Translations under genes and position numbers: made by a program
In this document: piece after piece, positions 9,174-18,766 of the stretch
Numbering within the stretch: the first letter of the stretch is position 1
How the letters are laid out: each line of letters opens with the position of its first letter
Source: Bradyrhizobium sp. MOS002
GTDB lineage: Bacteria > Pseudomonadota > Alphaproteobacteria > Rhizobiales > Xanthobacteraceae
Direction: 5' to 3'
DNA length: 64,000 bases
NCBI RefSeq assembly: GCF_003020115.1
Contig: NZ_PYFX01000005.1
Coordinates: 372,001 to 436,000, forward strand
Notes under the pieces: model-generated
Database searches by the model: none
Told to the model about the DNA's origin: nothing
What the model saw: only the letters and a program-made list of their open reading frames with translations

Positions 9174-10010
9174 ATGACCCCTGCAATTCCCGATGCCCTG
9201 CTCGACTTCATCGATGTGGGCGAGGGCCCGTCCGCACGCCGGATCGCGGTGCGCCGCCGCGCGGCCCATGAATTTGGTCAAGAATCTACTCAACAATCTG
9301 GTCGAGGGCCGGGACTGGTCTGGCTCGGCGGGTTCAAATCGGACATGCAGGGCAGCAAGGCTGTCGCACTGGACGACTGGGCCCGGGATCACGGCCGCGC
9401 CGCGGTGCGGTTCGATTATTCCGGCCACGGCGAATCCGGCGGCGACTTCGCCGACGGAACCATCGGGCGCTGGCTTGAGGAAAGCGTCGCGGTGTTCGAG
9501 CGATTCTGCGACGGCCCGCAAGTCCTGATCGGCTCGTCGATGGGCGGCTGGATGGCGCTCCTGCTCGCGCGCGAAATCAAAAAGCGGCAAGAGAAACCGC
9601 AAGCCAAAGCCTCACTGGCGGGCGTGGTGCTGATCGCGCCGGCGCCCGACTTCACCGAGGAGCTGATGTGGAAGAATTTTCCGGCCGCGGTGAAGAAAGA
9701 GATCGAGACCAAAGGCGTCTGGCTGAGACCATCAGACTATGGCGACGGCTCGCCCTATCCGATCACGCGGAATCTGATCGAGGAGGGGCGCAACCATCTC
9801 GTGCTCGGCAGCGCCATCGATCTCGGCTGTCCCGTTCGCATCCTGCAAGGCGCGCAGGATCCTGACGTGCCCTGGCAGCATGCGTTCGCGCTGACCCATC
9901 GCCTGCCAGCCGACGACGTCGTGCTGACCATGATCCAGGACGGCGATCACCGCCTCTCGCGCCCGCAGGACATCGCCCGCATTCTTGCCGCCGTGGCCGA
10001 GATCGGGTGA
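9174..10010 (+). CDS. Alpha/beta hydrolase
   Basis: 278 aa from the ATG at 9174 (MTPAIPDALLDFIDVGEG). The nucleophile elbow is GSSMGGW, the early loop is WLGGFKSDMQGSKA, and FDYSGHGESGG marks the strand after helix A. The acid and histidine are likely in GAQDPDVPW and GDHRLSRPQD. The fold resembles the palmitoyl-thioesterase ABHD10-like group of bacterial serine hydrolases, but the substrate is not predictable. Longer in-frame starts at 8964 exist but lack support. Confidence 0.85.
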   Translation: MTPAIPDALLDFIDVGEGPSARRIAVRRRAAHEFGQESTQQSGRGPGLVWLGGFKSDMQGSKAVALDDWARDHGRAAVRFDYSGHGESGGDFADGTIGRWLEESVAVFERFCDGPQVLIGSSMGGWMALLLAREIKKRQEKPQAKASLAGVVLIAPAPDFTEELMWKNFPAAVKKEIETKGVWLRPSDYGDGSPYPITRNLIEEGRNHLVLGSAIDLGCPVRILQGAQDPDVPWQHAFALTHRLPADDVVLTMIQDGDHRLSRPQDIARILAAVAEIG

Positions 10011-10032
10011 AATCGCCACCCGGCACTCGGTG

Positions 10033-10134
10033 TCATCGCCCGACTTGATCGGGCGATCCAGTATTCCAGAGGCGGTCGTGCTCAAGCCGAGAAGCCGCGG
10101 CGTACTGGATGCCCCGGTCGAGCCGGGGCATGAC
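10033..10134. repeat. Intergenic palindromic repeat, family C (copy 1)
   Basis: Two hairpins: TCGCCCGACTTGATCGGGCGA at the left and GCCCCGGTCGAGCCGGGGC at the right, joined by CCAGTA ... GTACTGG. The same layout is at 11518-11617. Carries a CCGCGG hexamer at 10095-10100. Confidence 0.85.
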
Positions 10135-10159
10135 AGAAAACGGGGAAGGAGAAACGCCG

Positions 10160-10627
10160 ATGACCACCACCGCCATGCTGCGCGCCTTCTGCGATGCCGT
10201 CGAACAACGCAACGGAAAAGCCTTCGCTGATCTCTTCACCGAGGACGGCGTCTATCACGACGTGTTCTACGGCGCCTTCGCCGGCCGCGAGAAGATCGCA
10301 GCGATGATCGACGACTGGTTCTATCGTACGGCGACCGACTTCCGCTGGGACATGCACGAACCGGTGTCGAACGGCACCACGCTCTATGCGCGCTACACGT
10401 TCAGCTATCGCTCGACCTTGCCGGAGGCGAATGGCGCGCGGGCGATGTTCGAGGGCGTGGCGATCATGACACTTCGCGACGGCAGGATCGTCAGCTATCA
10501 CGAGGTCGCGAACACCGCGCCGGCGTTTGTCGATTTGCAGTTTGCGCCGGAACGGATCACGAAGATCGTCGCCAGGCAGGGCGCGGAGCTCAAGGCGCGG
10601 CCGGAAATGAAGCGGCACTTGGGTTAG
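10160..10627 (+). CDS. SnoaL-like / NTF2-fold protein
   Basis: 155 aa from the ATG at 10160 (AAGGAG six bases or so upstream). The sequence MLRAFCDAVEQRNGKAFADLFTEDGVYHDVFYGAFAGREKIAAMI is the typical alpha-helix/strand start of the nuclear-transport-factor-2-like superfamily. This fold includes SnoaL-type isomerases and many small-molecule binding proteins. It follows a family C repeat and is convergent with the thioesterase-like gene. A specific reaction cannot be assigned. Confidence 0.8.
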   Translation: MTTTAMLRAFCDAVEQRNGKAFADLFTEDGVYHDVFYGAFAGREKIAAMIDDWFYRTATDFRWDMHEPVSNGTTLYARYTFSYRSTLPEANGARAMFEGVAIMTLRDGRIVSYHEVANTAPAFVDLQFAPERITKIVARQGAELKARPEMKRHLG

Positions 10628-10645
10628 CCGTCATTCTTGCGTCCA

Positions 10646-11443
10646 TTACCGCTTCGACGGATTTATCATCGGCTTGCGCTGCGCCAGCGCCGCGACCGTG
10701 GCGGTGCCGATCGGACCCTGCTCGTCGTAGAGCCAGCATTCGCCGATCGCTACACCATCGGTGGCCTGGTGGTTCACCACGTCGAAGCCGATCCAGTTCG
10801 TCACCGGCAGGCGGTGCAGATAGATCGTGACGTCACTGTTGATGTAGCCGAGCCCCTTGTCGCCGGCGTTCGCGAACGGACTGGCGAAGTCCGCGCCGGT
10901 GGCGACATGGACGAACGGCGTCATCGGCACGCCCGCGACCAGCTCGCGCACCTCGCTCATCCAGAGTTTTCGTGGCCCGAGCGAGCCCATATGGCCGACG
11001 ATCGGTCGCGTGGTCCATTTGCCGTTCATGCCGAGCCTGGGATCGGTCGGCTTGGGAATGTCGGCCGGTTTCGGCACGTCCCAGTTCGGCGGCGACCAGA
11101 CGTTGCCGTCCGGATTCTGCGTCCGCCGCAACAGCTGGCACGAGGCGCGCGCCATGCCGACGCCGCCGGAGACAAACTCCGCTTCCACGACGCGGATGCG
11201 CATCCCGTCGCGCACCAGCCGTGTCGTCACCTCGATCGGCTTGTCGATGGTGGGCAACCGAAACATGTCGACGGTCAGCCGCGCCGGCACGAATTCAGGG
11301 CCGGAATGCCGCTCCTCGATGGCGAAGCCGAGCAGGCCGATGATGACGCGTCCGTGCAGCGATTTCGGATCCCATGGGCCGTTGGCGACTTCCGTCGGAT
11401 GGAATCTATCGCCGTCGCGGGTGAAGAAAGGCATGTTTGTCAT
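10646..11443 (-). CDS. Thioesterase-family (hot-dog fold) protein
   Basis: 265 aa from the ATG at 11443 (MTNMPFF; a second ATG at 11434 is possible). It resembles the double hot-dog acyl-CoA thioesterase family: an N-terminal half with GPWDPKSLHGRVIIGLLGFAIEE and PARLTVDMFRLP, and a C-terminal half with SDVTIYLHRLPVTNWIGFDV and HQATDGVAIGECWLYDEQGPIG. Such proteins hydrolyse acyl-CoA esters, and the substrate is unknown here. The start is preceded by a family C repeat shared with the queG intergenic region. Confidence 0.8.
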   Translation of the reverse strand: MTNMPFFTRDGDRFHPTEVANGPWDPKSLHGRVIIGLLGFAIEERHSGPEFVPARLTVDMFRLPTIDKPIEVTTRLVRDGMRIRVVEAEFVSGGVGMARASCQLLRRTQNPDGNVWSPPNWDVPKPADIPKPTDPRLGMNGKWTTRPIVGHMGSLGPRKLWMSEVRELVAGVPMTPFVHVATGADFASPFANAGDKGLGYINSDVTIYLHRLPVTNWIGFDVVNHQATDGVAIGECWLYDEQGPIGTATVAALAQRKPMINPSKR

Positions 11444-11517
11444 GACGCGCGAGATTGAAGGAACGTGTGGGGAAATCAAGGGTGGTGAAAGCGTGCGCGG
11501 TCGCCACAACAACGGTG

Positions 11518-11617
11518 TCATCGCCCGGCTTGACCGGGCGATCCAGTACGCCGTGACAGCAGTGATTGAATCGATGGGCCGCGGCGTACTGGATGCCCCG
11601 CTTTCGCGGAGCATGAC
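11518..11617. repeat. Intergenic palindromic repeat, family C (copy 2)
   Basis: TCATCGCCCGGCTTGACCGG then GCGATCCAGTACGCC, ending GCGGCGTACTGGATGCCCC and GCATGAC. Same architecture and 3' half as the copy at 10033-10134. Confidence 0.85.
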
Positions 11618-11626
11618 AGCGGAGGA

Positions 11627-12802
11627 TTAGGAGGCGGTGCGCCACTCCTGACGCACGCTTTCGTCGCGCTCGCCAGCAATCGCATCCATCTTGATCGCCT
11701 CGAACTCATCCCGCGACAGCAACTGCCTCAGTGCCCACACCGCAGCCCCGCGCACCAGCGCGTTCTCATCCTCCAGCAATCGCCGCGCCTCGTCCGCCAG
11801 TGCGATATCACCGGAGTTGCCGATCGCGATCAGCACGTTGCGCAAAAAGCGTTCGCGACCGATGCGCTTGACCGGCGATTTCGTGAACAGCGCGCGAAAC
11901 GAAGCGTCGTCGAGCCGTGCTAGCTCGGCGAGACCTGGCGCGCGCAAAGCGTCACGTGCGGCGAGCTTGGCCTCGCGGCCCTCCTGCGCGAACTTGTTCC
12001 AGGGACAGACGGCGAGGCAATCATCGCAGCCATAGATGCGGTTGCCGATGCTTTTGCGGAATTCGCGCGGGATCGGTCCCTTGTTCTCGATGGTGAGGTA
12101 CGAGATGCAGCGCCGCGCATCGAGCTTGTAGGGCGCGGGGAAGGCCCCGGTCGGACAGATGTCGAGACACGCCCGGCACGAGCCGCAATGATCGATCTCG
12201 GAATCGTCGCGCGGCAGCTCCAGCGTGGTGTAGATCGCGCCGAGAAACAGCCATGAGCCGAATTCGCGCGAGACCAGATTGGTGTGCTTGCCCTGCCAGC
12301 CCAGATGCGCGGCTTGCGCCAGGGGCTTTTCCATCACCGCCGCCGTGTCGACGAACACTTTCACCTCGGACGGCACGGTCGCGACCAGCCATCGCGCCAG
12401 CGTCTTCAGGCGCTTCTTGATGAGGTCGTGATAGTCGTCGCCCTGCGCATAGACCGAGATCGCCGCGCGCGTGCGCTGCTCGAGGATCGCGAGCGGATCC
12501 TGGTCGGGGCCGTAATTGACGCCGAGCATGATGACGCTGCGCACGTCCTGCCACAGCCCGCGCGGATCGACCCGGCGCTCCGGCTGCGCGGCGAGCCAGT
12601 CCATGTCGCCATGACCGCCGGATGCGATGAATTCGAGAAAATGCTTTCCGGCGCTTTCGATCGTGCCGGGCTCTGTGATGCCGATGCAGTCGAAGCCGAG
12701 CGCGCGTGCCTCGTTTGCCAGCGCCGTCTTCAGTTCGGTCGGATCGGAGTTCAGAAGTCGAGGTCCACGTAGGTCCGCGACGCCGGCACGCCCGCCAGCC
12801 AT
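11627..12802 (-). CDS. queG: Epoxyqueuosine reductase
   Basis: Cobalamin- and Fe-S-dependent enzyme that reduces epoxyqueuosine to queuosine in tRNA wobble positions. Visible are [11 protein letters not shown] near the N-terminus, [20 protein letters not shown], the iron-sulfur ligands in [16 protein letters not shown] and [11 protein letters not shown], and a C-terminal HEAT-like segment ([14 protein letters not shown]). ATG at 12802 overlaps the GST stop by about 50 bp. A CTG at 12754 that overlaps the GST stop directly (LNSDPTELK) is an alternative. Co-directional with the GST gene upstream, so probably one transcript. Confidence 0.93.
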   Translation of the reverse strand: MAGGRAGVADLRGPRLLNSDPTELKTALANEARALGFDCIGITEPGTIESAGKHFLEFIASGGHGDMDWLAAQPERRVDPRGLWQDVRSVIMLGVNYGPDQDPLAILEQRTRAAISVYAQGDDYHDLIKKRLKTLARWLVATVPSEVKVFVDTAAVMEKPLAQAAHLGWQGKHTNLVSREFGSWLFLGAIYTTLELPRDDSEIDHCGSCRACLDICPTGAFPAPYKLDARRCISYLTIENKGPIPREFRKSIGNRIYGCDDCLAVCPWNKFAQEGREAKLAARDALRAPGLAELARLDDASFRALFTKSPVKRIGRERFLRNVLIAIGNSGDIALADEARRLLEDENALVRGAAVWALRQLLSRDEFEAIKMDAIAGERDESVRQEWRTAS

Positions 12803-13443
12803 TCGCTCAAGAGCGGACGGAACGACGGGCGGGATTTCACCCGCGCGTACCACGCCTTTGCCGCGTCGTCCTCGCTCCATGGCACGTCGCCCAGATAGTC
12901 GATCGCCGAGAGGTGCGCCGCGGCGGCGAGATCCGCGTAGCTGAGCCGGTCGCCCGCGAGGAAATTACGCGTCTGCGCCAGCCAGCCGATATAGGCCAGA
13001 TGATAGCGCACGTTGGCCTTGGCGGCGCGCATCACGTCGGCCGACGGCGGGCCGCCGCCGTTGTCCTCGCTCATGAAGCGCTTGTAGATGCGCTCGGTGA
13101 CGAGCGGGTGGGAGACTTCCTCGAAGAACTTTTCGTTGAACCAGGCCATCAGCCGGCGGACCTCGACGCGCTCGCCGATCGTGTCCGGCATCAGGCGCTT
13201 CAGTCCCATCTCGGAGCCATAGGCTTCGTCGACATATTCGGCGACGATCGCCGCGCCCGGGATCGGCGGCTGCTCGTCGTCCACCAGGACGGGCGTCGTG
13301 CCCGCCGCATTGAGCAGCAGAAATGCTTCGCGCCGCTCCCAGCTGCGCTCTTCGATCAGCTTCAGCTCAAGCCCGTATTCTCCCGCGATCAGGCGGATGA
13401 ACCGCGAATGCGGGCAGAACGGATGATGAAACAGCGTAAACAT
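12751..13443 (-). CDS. Glutathione S-transferase family protein
   Basis: 230 aa. The N-terminal thioredoxin-like domain starts [27 protein letters not shown] and has GTTPVLVDD and IVAEYVDE, matching the glutathione-binding segment. The C-terminal helical domain contains [29 protein letters not shown], the usual N-capping box and hydrophobic staple region. Catalytic residue is uncertain, because the Ser/Cys position falls in the CPHS motif. It overlaps the likely queG start region and is divergent from uppP. Confidence 0.9.
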   Translation of the reverse strand: MFTLFHHPFCPHSRFIRLIAGEYGLELKLIEERSWERREAFLLLNAAGTTPVLVDDEQPPIPGAAIVAEYVDEAYGSEMGLKRLMPDTIGERVEVRRLMAWFNEKFFEEVSHPLVTERIYKRFMSEDNGGGPPSADVMRAAKANVRYHLAYIGWLAQTRNFLAGDRLSYADLAAAAHLSAIDYLGDVPWSEDDAAKAWYARVKSRPSFRPLLSEWLAGVPASRTYVDLDF

Positions 13444-13612
13444 GAAGCCTTTGACTATGTGATGGTGCTTAAGAATCCATCAATGTTTGTGCGGCGCCAC
13501 ACTAGTCATTCAAAACCGCGAAGCAAGGGCGCGAGGCCGCATTTTGCGATTGCAGCACGGGAGCGGATGGGCGAGAAGAGCCCCGCTTTTCCAGCCGAAA
13601 TGGACCGTAAAT

Positions 13613-14419
13613 ATGTCAGATGCAATCCGGGCAGTGATCCTCGGCATCATCGAGGGTGTGACCGAGTTCCTTCCCGTGTCCTCGACCGGCCATTTGCTGC
13701 TTGCGGAGCGCTTCTTCCATCTCGGCGAGGGCGCGTTCTGGGATTCGTTTACGGTCCTGATCCAGCTCGGCGCGATCCTCGCGATCGTCGTGTTGTACTT
13801 CAAGAAATTGTGGGATGTCGCGATCGGCATGTTCACGGGCGACGCCTATGCGCGACGCTTCGTGATCGGCGTGCTGGTGGCGTTCCTGCCCGCTGTCGTC
13901 GTCGGTCTCGTCGCCGGCAAGTACATCAAGAGCATGCTGTTCAATCCGTGGGTGGTGTGCTTCTCGCTGATCGTCGGCGGCGCCATCCTGCTCTGGGTCG
14001 ACAAGCTCGATCTCAAGGCGCGCGAGCACGACGCCACCCGGTTTCCGCTACTGATGTATCTTTATATCGGCATCGCGCAGTGCATCGCGATGATCCCGGG
14101 CGTGTCGCGCTCCGGTGCCAGCATCGTCGCGGCGATGTTCCTGGGGGCCGACAAGCGCGCGGCGGCGGAGTTCTCGTTCTTCCTCGCCATCCCCACCATG
14201 ATCGGCGCGTTCGCCTACGATTTCTACAAGAACCGCTCCGAGATGACGATGGACCACATGGGCATCGTCGCGATCGGCTTCGTGGTGTCGTTCGTCACCG
14301 CGATCATCGTGGTGAAGACGTTCCTGGAATACGTCACCCGCCACGGCTTCGTGGTGTTCGCCTGGTGGCGCGTAATCGTCGGCACGCTCGGCCTGATCGC
14401 GCTGGCGCTGGGGCGGTAG
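13613..14419 (+). CDS. uppP: Undecaprenyl-diphosphatase
   Basis: 268 aa integral membrane enzyme that dephosphorylates undecaprenyl diphosphate to recycle the lipid carrier for peptidoglycan, and confers bacitracin tolerance. Signatures are IIEGVTEFLPVSSTGHLLL (residues about 10-28, with the E/T-rich catalytic motif) and PGVSRSGASIVAAMFLG. Eight or so hydrophobic segments follow the family pattern. ATG at 13613 (MSDAIRAV) is preferred over the longer frame upstream. It is followed by a pair of family B repeats. Confidence 0.97.
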   Translation: MSDAIRAVILGIIEGVTEFLPVSSTGHLLLAERFFHLGEGAFWDSFTVLIQLGAILAIVVLYFKKLWDVAIGMFTGDAYARRFVIGVLVAFLPAVVVGLVAGKYIKSMLFNPWVVCFSLIVGGAILLWVDKLDLKAREHDATRFPLLMYLYIGIAQCIAMIPGVSRSGASIVAAMFLGADKRAAAEFSFFLAIPTMIGAFAYDFYKNRSEMTMDHMGIVAIGFVVSFVTAIIVVKTFLEYVTRHGFVVFAWWRVIVGTLGLIALALGR

Positions 14420-14458
14420 TGCGCTGCTGAAGTTTTGAAGCCTACTCCGGCAATGCTG

Positions 14459-14576
14459 CGCCCCCTCTCCCGCTTGCGGGGGAGGGTTGGGGTGGGGGTG
14501 TCTCCGCAGAGAGACTCCCCAAGAGGAGAAAGCCCTCACCCGGCGCTACGCGCCGACCTCTCCCGCAAGCGGGCGA
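14459..14576. repeat. Paired family B palindromic repeats
   Basis: CCCCTCTCCCGCTTGCGGGG (14461 onward) and the inverted CCTCTCCCGCAAGCGGGCGA (ending near 14576) frame a short spacer. The same module occurs near 4791/5211 and 52918-53042. It lies between convergent uppP and the SDR gene. Confidence 0.85.
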
Positions 14577-14615
14577 GGTTGACCGAGCCCGCGGCTTAAG
14601 CGGGGCTCGAAACGC

Positions 14616-15581
14616 TTACACGCTCTTGCGCTGGAACTGCCCGGCGGCACGGAAACGCCAGAGATATTGCGGAGCGATCGCTTCAAGCGAGTCGGGCGTG
14701 ATGCCGAGGCCTTCCAGCGTCAGGCCGGCAGCCTTCGCCGCATCCGACACGACATTGTCGCGCGCGAGCAGCGTCACCTGGTCCGGCGTCAGCTTCAGCG
14801 CGCCCGGCGCGAATTGCAGGAAATTGGCCTGGAAGCGGGCAAGGCCGAACGGCAGCGGCACCAGCATCGGCTTGCGGTCGGCGATCTCGACGATGGCCTC
14901 GATGATCTCGCGCATGGTCAGCACTTCCGGCCCGCCCAGCTCGTAGGTCGCGCCCGCCTTGGCCTTGCCGTCGACGGCATCCGCGATCGCGGTGGCGACG
15001 TCGCCGACATAGACCGGCTGCATCTTCGTTTCGGCGCCGATCAGCGGCAGCACCGGCGACATCCGCGCCAGCGCGGCAAAGCGGTTGGTGAACTGGTCCT
15101 CGGGGCCGAACATCACGGAGGGGCGGAAGATCGTCGCCGACGGCACCGCGGCTAGGACCGCGGCTTCGCCGGCCGCTTTGGCCCGGGCGTAGCGCGAGGG
15201 CGATTCCGCGTCGGCGCCGATCGCCGAGACATGGATCAGGCGTGCCCCCGCGGCCGCGGCCGCCTTGGCGACGATCTCGGCGCCTTTGGCCTGGACGGCG
15301 TCGAAGCTCTGGGCGCCGCCCTCGGTGAGGATACCGACCAGATTGATCACGACATCCGAATCACGCAGTGCCGCCTCGACCGAGGCCGGATAGCGCAGAT
15401 TGGCCTGCACAATGTGGACCTGCCCGACCTTGCCGGAGGGCTGGAGGTATCCGGCCAACTCCGGCCGCCGCACCGCGACGCGGACCCGGTAATCCCGCCG
15501 GCACAGCGCGCGGACCACATTCCGGCCCAAAAACCCCGATCCGCCGAAAACCGTGACGAGCGTTTCCAGATTCGATGCCAT
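14616..15581 (-). CDS. NAD(P)-binding SDR, complex I NDUFA9-like
   Basis: 321 aa from the ATG at 15581 (MASNLETLV; ATG at 15590 is also possible). The Rossmann glycine motif is VTVFGGSGFLGRNVVRAL, followed by VINLVGILTEGG and RLIHVSAIGADAESPSRYARAKAAGE (Ser...Tyr-x3-Lys region of atypical short-chain dehydrogenases). The family resembles the accessory NDUFA9 subunit of respiratory complex I. Whether it associates with complex I here is not shown. Upstream on the other side lies tRNA-Leu. Confidence 0.88.
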   Translation of the reverse strand: MASNLETLVTVFGGSGFLGRNVVRALCRRDYRVRVAVRRPELAGYLQPSGKVGQVHIVQANLRYPASVEAALRDSDVVINLVGILTEGGAQSFDAVQAKGAEIVAKAAAAAGARLIHVSAIGADAESPSRYARAKAAGEAAVLAAVPSATIFRPSVMFGPEDQFTNRFAALARMSPVLPLIGAETKMQPVYVGDVATAIADAVDGKAKAGATYELGGPEVLTMREIIEAIVEIADRKPMLVPLPFGLARFQANFLQFAPGALKLTPDQVTLLARDNVVSDAAKAAGLTLEGLGITPDSLEAIAPQYLWRFRAAGQFQRKSV

Positions 15582-15742
15582 GGGATCCATTCCTGGGGTC
15601 CATTCCTGCGGGAGAGTGCGTGTTATCAGGCTTGTATCGAGCCGGTTTGCGATGCGCAATCCGCATCCCGAAGCAGGGTTCAAGCATGAATTGACAACCG
15701 CGTCACCGAACCGTAGTAACCACCTCCGTGCCTAACCGGCAT

Positions 15743-15829
<87 letters not shown>

Positions 15830-15895
15830 TCGCTCCGCGATGTGGTTGATTTCGCTGAAGTCCCTGATACTCAAGGGTGATCGACCGTCTCTACT

Positions 15896-15916
15896 GGTAC
15901 ACAGAGACGGTACACA
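15896..15916 (+). promoter_or_regulatory. Candidate integrase arm-type sites, GGTACACA x2
   Basis: GGTACACA at 15896-15903 and 15909-15916, just ahead of the island 1 integrase start. The same octamer is at 23949-23956 near the right end of island 1 and at 34850-34857 just past the third att copy. The position near both ends suggests arm-type binding sites; this is inference. Confidence 0.4.
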
Positions 15917-15917
15917 C

Positions 15918-17477
15918 ATGCTTCTGCGAATGGCCTCTCCTATCCGCCGCGACGGCTCCTCCGTTCATTACCTCCGAAAGCGCGTCCCCGCCGATCTGAC
16001 TGATAAGGCGATGGGCTTGGTGCTGCGCATCCCCGTTGGAGACAAGACCGCTACAGTTCGGGTTGGCCCGGACTGCAAGGTCAAGGTGTCGCTGCGCACC
16101 CACGACCCTCGGGAGGCCAAGGCACGGCAGGCCAAGGCACTTGCCTACCTTGATGATGTCTGGCGCTCGATGCGCGAGGCCCCTCGCCGCCTTACTCATC
16201 GAGAGGTCGTTGCACTGGCGGGCGAGGCCTACCGCCACGCCAAGAAGACTTGGGAGAACGATCCCGGCCGGGCAACGCTCTGGAACATGCTCCACCGAGC
16301 AGCCCTCAAGTGGGACGCTGACACGGCGAAACGTGAGATGGCCCCCTACGTTGCCGAGCTGCTCCAGCGGAAGGCCCTGCACATCGACGATGACAGTTGG
16401 GCCCGGTTGTCTACTGCCCTGCATGGGGCGTTCAAGGACGCTACTGCGCTGTTGGAGCGCAGAGGCAGAGGCGACTACGGGCCGGACCTCGTCGAAGCGA
16501 GGTTTCCTGAATGGAAAGCCAACGCCGCTCCGAGTGGTCAGGGACGGTTGGCGGTGGCCACGCTGTTTGCTGGTTGGGAGTTGGAGAGCCGGGCGGCTGG
16601 CGTCACCGAGAAGACCATTAGCGAGTACAAGTCCGTGCTCACGCGCTTCGCCGCCTTCGTGGGGCACGATGACGCCGCCCGGATTACCCCTCACGATGTC
16701 GTCGCTTGGAAGGATAAGCGGCTTGTGGATGGTCGCTCCCCGAAGACTGTGAAGGACGTAGACCTTTCGGCCATGAAGTCGGTGTTTGGCTGGGGCGTCC
16801 GAAACCACAAGCTGCCAAGCAATCCGGCTCATGGCGTCACCCTGAAGATCGGGAAGAAGGTCCGCGAGCGAGGCAAAGGGTTCACGGACGATGAGGCCAG
16901 GGCAATCCTGAAGGCCGCTCTAGGCTACAGCGGGGCCGCACAAGAGCACGCAAAGACGGTCTCGGCGAAGCGATGGCTCCCTTGGCTGTGCGCTTACAGT
17001 GGGGCCCGGATCGGCGAGATGGCGCAGCTCCGGCGCGACGACATTCGCCGCGAGGGCGAACACTACGTGGCAATGATCACGCCTGAGGCTGGCCCGGTGA
17101 AGAACAAGGAAACGCGCGAGGTGCCGCTGCATCCCCATCTCATCGAGCTGGGCTTCATCGAGTTCGTCACGTCCTCTGCCAAGGGCTATCTGTTCCTGAC
17201 TGTAACCAAGGAGACGGAAGTACGGGGCAAGCTGCGGGCATTGAAGAACCGGCTTGCGGAGTTCGCGCGGGCCATTGTCCCTGACGAGCGCGTCGCGCCA
17301 AACCATGGCTGGCGGCACCGTTTCATTACGCAGTGTCGGAGCTATCGACTGGACCCCGAGAAGCGGCGGATGATCACGGGCCACGCTGGCGAGGGCGTTG
17401 ACGAACGTGTGTATGGCGATCCGGCCGGCCTGTACGCCGAGATCTGCAAGCTGCCGTGTTACGAACTGTCCGCTTGA
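15918..17477 (+). CDS. Tyrosine site-specific integrase of island 1
   Basis: 519 aa from the ATG at 15918 (MLLRMASPIRRDGS, which aligns with the island 2 integrase start MLFRVVRPMRRDGS); the frame is open to 15840. The N-terminal arm-binding part is followed by a SAM-like core-binding domain (about TLFAGWELESRAAGVTEKTISEYKSVL) and the catalytic domain. Catalytic residues are visible as R in AYSGARIGEMAQLR, H-x-x-R in HGWRHRF, the GHAG histidine, and the nucleophile in ERVYG. It starts about 90 bp past tRNA-Leu and points away from it. It drives integration at the tRNA 3' end. Confidence 0.92.
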   Translation: MLLRMASPIRRDGSSVHYLRKRVPADLTDKAMGLVLRIPVGDKTATVRVGPDCKVKVSLRTHDPREAKARQAKALAYLDDVWRSMREAPRRLTHREVVALAGEAYRHAKKTWENDPGRATLWNMLHRAALKWDADTAKREMAPYVAELLQRKALHIDDDSWARLSTALHGAFKDATALLERRGRGDYGPDLVEARFPEWKANAAPSGQGRLAVATLFAGWELESRAAGVTEKTISEYKSVLTRFAAFVGHDDAARITPHDVVAWKDKRLVDGRSPKTVKDVDLSAMKSVFGWGVRNHKLPSNPAHGVTLKIGKKVRERGKGFTDDEARAILKAALGYSGAAQEHAKTVSAKRWLPWLCAYSGARIGEMAQLRRDDIRREGEHYVAMITPEAGPVKNKETREVPLHPHLIELGFIEFVTSSAKGYLFLTVTKETEVRGKLRALKNRLAEFARAIVPDERVAPNHGWRHRFITQCRSYRLDPEKRRMITGHAGEGVDERVYGDPAGLYAEICKLPCYELSA

Positions 17478-17548
17478 CGACCGAAGGCGGCGTGAAATCG
17501 TTGCTGGGATGATGCGGTCAGTTGGCTCGCGCCAGAGCGGCACTTGCG

Positions 17549-18640
17549 TCAATGGAGGCCGAGAAGGCGTTGCAGGTTGGGTAGCGTAGCGGTGTTGTAC
17601 ACCCAAGCAATGAGCCCAAGAATGGTTGCTGCAGAGAGGGCGGAGGCCAGGGATGGCGCGACCTTCGACAGAAACCCCCGTGCCAGTTCCGTATCAAGGT
17701 AGATTTTAGTGGATGTAAGCCATCGGTGAAGATAGGCGATGCCGCTCACCAACAAGAAGGTGACGCCAAGGACAACAAAGCGCGAGATCAAGGGCAAGTC
17801 CGGAAGTAGTGCGATTGCGGCCAACAGAACGATGTTGTTGGCATTCAATCCATGGCGCTGCACTGCTACGAAGGCGGGATTGGTGTAACGGCGAAACAGG
17901 TCCTCCAGCTCCGAAAAGCTGCCACTCACCCAAATCGCGTTGTCCGACTGGACGAAAAAGGTGCTGTCGATCTTGTCTGTGAGGTTCACGATCATGACGC
18001 TCGTGATGGGCTGCCGACCGTCGTTGAGGCTCAGGTTGATGTTCGTAATGAACTGGGGAAGGTCGCTTCTCGCGAAGAAGTCCTTCGAGAATTGACGTAT
18101 CTGTCGACCATCCACCATCGCCGCCACCACCACGTCATTAGGCCCTCCAACGAGTGCCTTCATCTTGGTGACAATGATCTCCAGCTCGGAACGGTAGATC
18201 GAAAGGTTAGGAAGGCGTCCCTCTCGCGCCACGATCTCGATCGGCTTGATTGCTTGCACCTCTGGCGGTGTTGCTGCCGGGGGTTCTGGTGACGCGGCGG
18301 ACTGCCCTGCGTCCCAGCGTCCAAGCCTGATCGGTCCAGCATGGCCATTCGAGGTGGACCAACGGCCAGTCAACGAGTTCGAGCTAATGGTGTCGAAGAT
18401 GATCTTGCCTGTCCCGAGTTCCTGGTCTTCATCTTGCCTTGTTGGCTGCTGCTTGAGTTCCGCTTGAACGATCCCGTTCTCGGTCTTGATGTGTCCCGTC
18501 AGTTTGGTGATCTGCCCAGCCACGTTGACCGTGGCGTCGATCTGTTTGCTTCCTGCGTCATCGAGCACGACTACGTAGACGTTGCCGATGTCCGTGCCTC
18601 GCAGGTCGCCAACCCACTGGCCAACCAATTCATCCGTCAT
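17549..18640 (-). CDS. Hypothetical protein with C-terminal membrane segments (island 1)
   Basis: 363 aa from the ATG at 18640 (MTDELVGQWVGDLRG). The N-terminal soluble part (residues about 1-125) has beta-rich repeats ending in LTGRWSTSNGHAGPIRL. A proline/alanine linker (SPEPPAATPPEV) leads to a central domain with VVAAMVDGRQIRQFSKDFF. The C-terminal 100 residues contain about three hydrophobic helices (NNIVLLAAIALLPDL, FVVLGVTFLLVSGIAYL, ALSAATILGLIAWV). No family is recognised. It sits between the integrase and resolvase genes and is convergent with the integrase. Confidence 0.65.
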   Translation of the reverse strand: MTDELVGQWVGDLRGTDIGNVYVVVLDDAGSKQIDATVNVAGQITKLTGHIKTENGIVQAELKQQPTRQDEDQELGTGKIIFDTISSNSLTGRWSTSNGHAGPIRLGRWDAGQSAASPEPPAATPPEVQAIKPIEIVAREGRLPNLSIYRSELEIIVTKMKALVGGPNDVVVAAMVDGRQIRQFSKDFFARSDLPQFITNINLSLNDGRQPITSVMIVNLTDKIDSTFFVQSDNAIWVSGSFSELEDLFRRYTNPAFVAVQRHGLNANNIVLLAAIALLPDLPLISRFVVLGVTFLLVSGIAYLHRWLTSTKIYLDTELARGFLSKVAPSLASALSAATILGLIAWVYNTATLPNLQRLLGLH

Positions 18641-18766
18641 TCGGTGCCCCCGATTGTGCAACCATACCTCTGCCTCCGGGTGGGGGCTATCCGAGGGAGT
18701 TCGGGATGCACCGAAAAACACTGATTGTGCCGGAAGAACGCGATCATAGTGACCGTTACAGCCGGC

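Noticed and set aside
12706-14430. 574-codon frame across queG, GST and uppP
   Set aside because: It runs through three well-supported genes on either strand and has no domain.
14459-14576. CRISPR-like repeat
   Set aside because: The units are two inverted palindromes without regularly spaced spacers; no cas genes are nearby.
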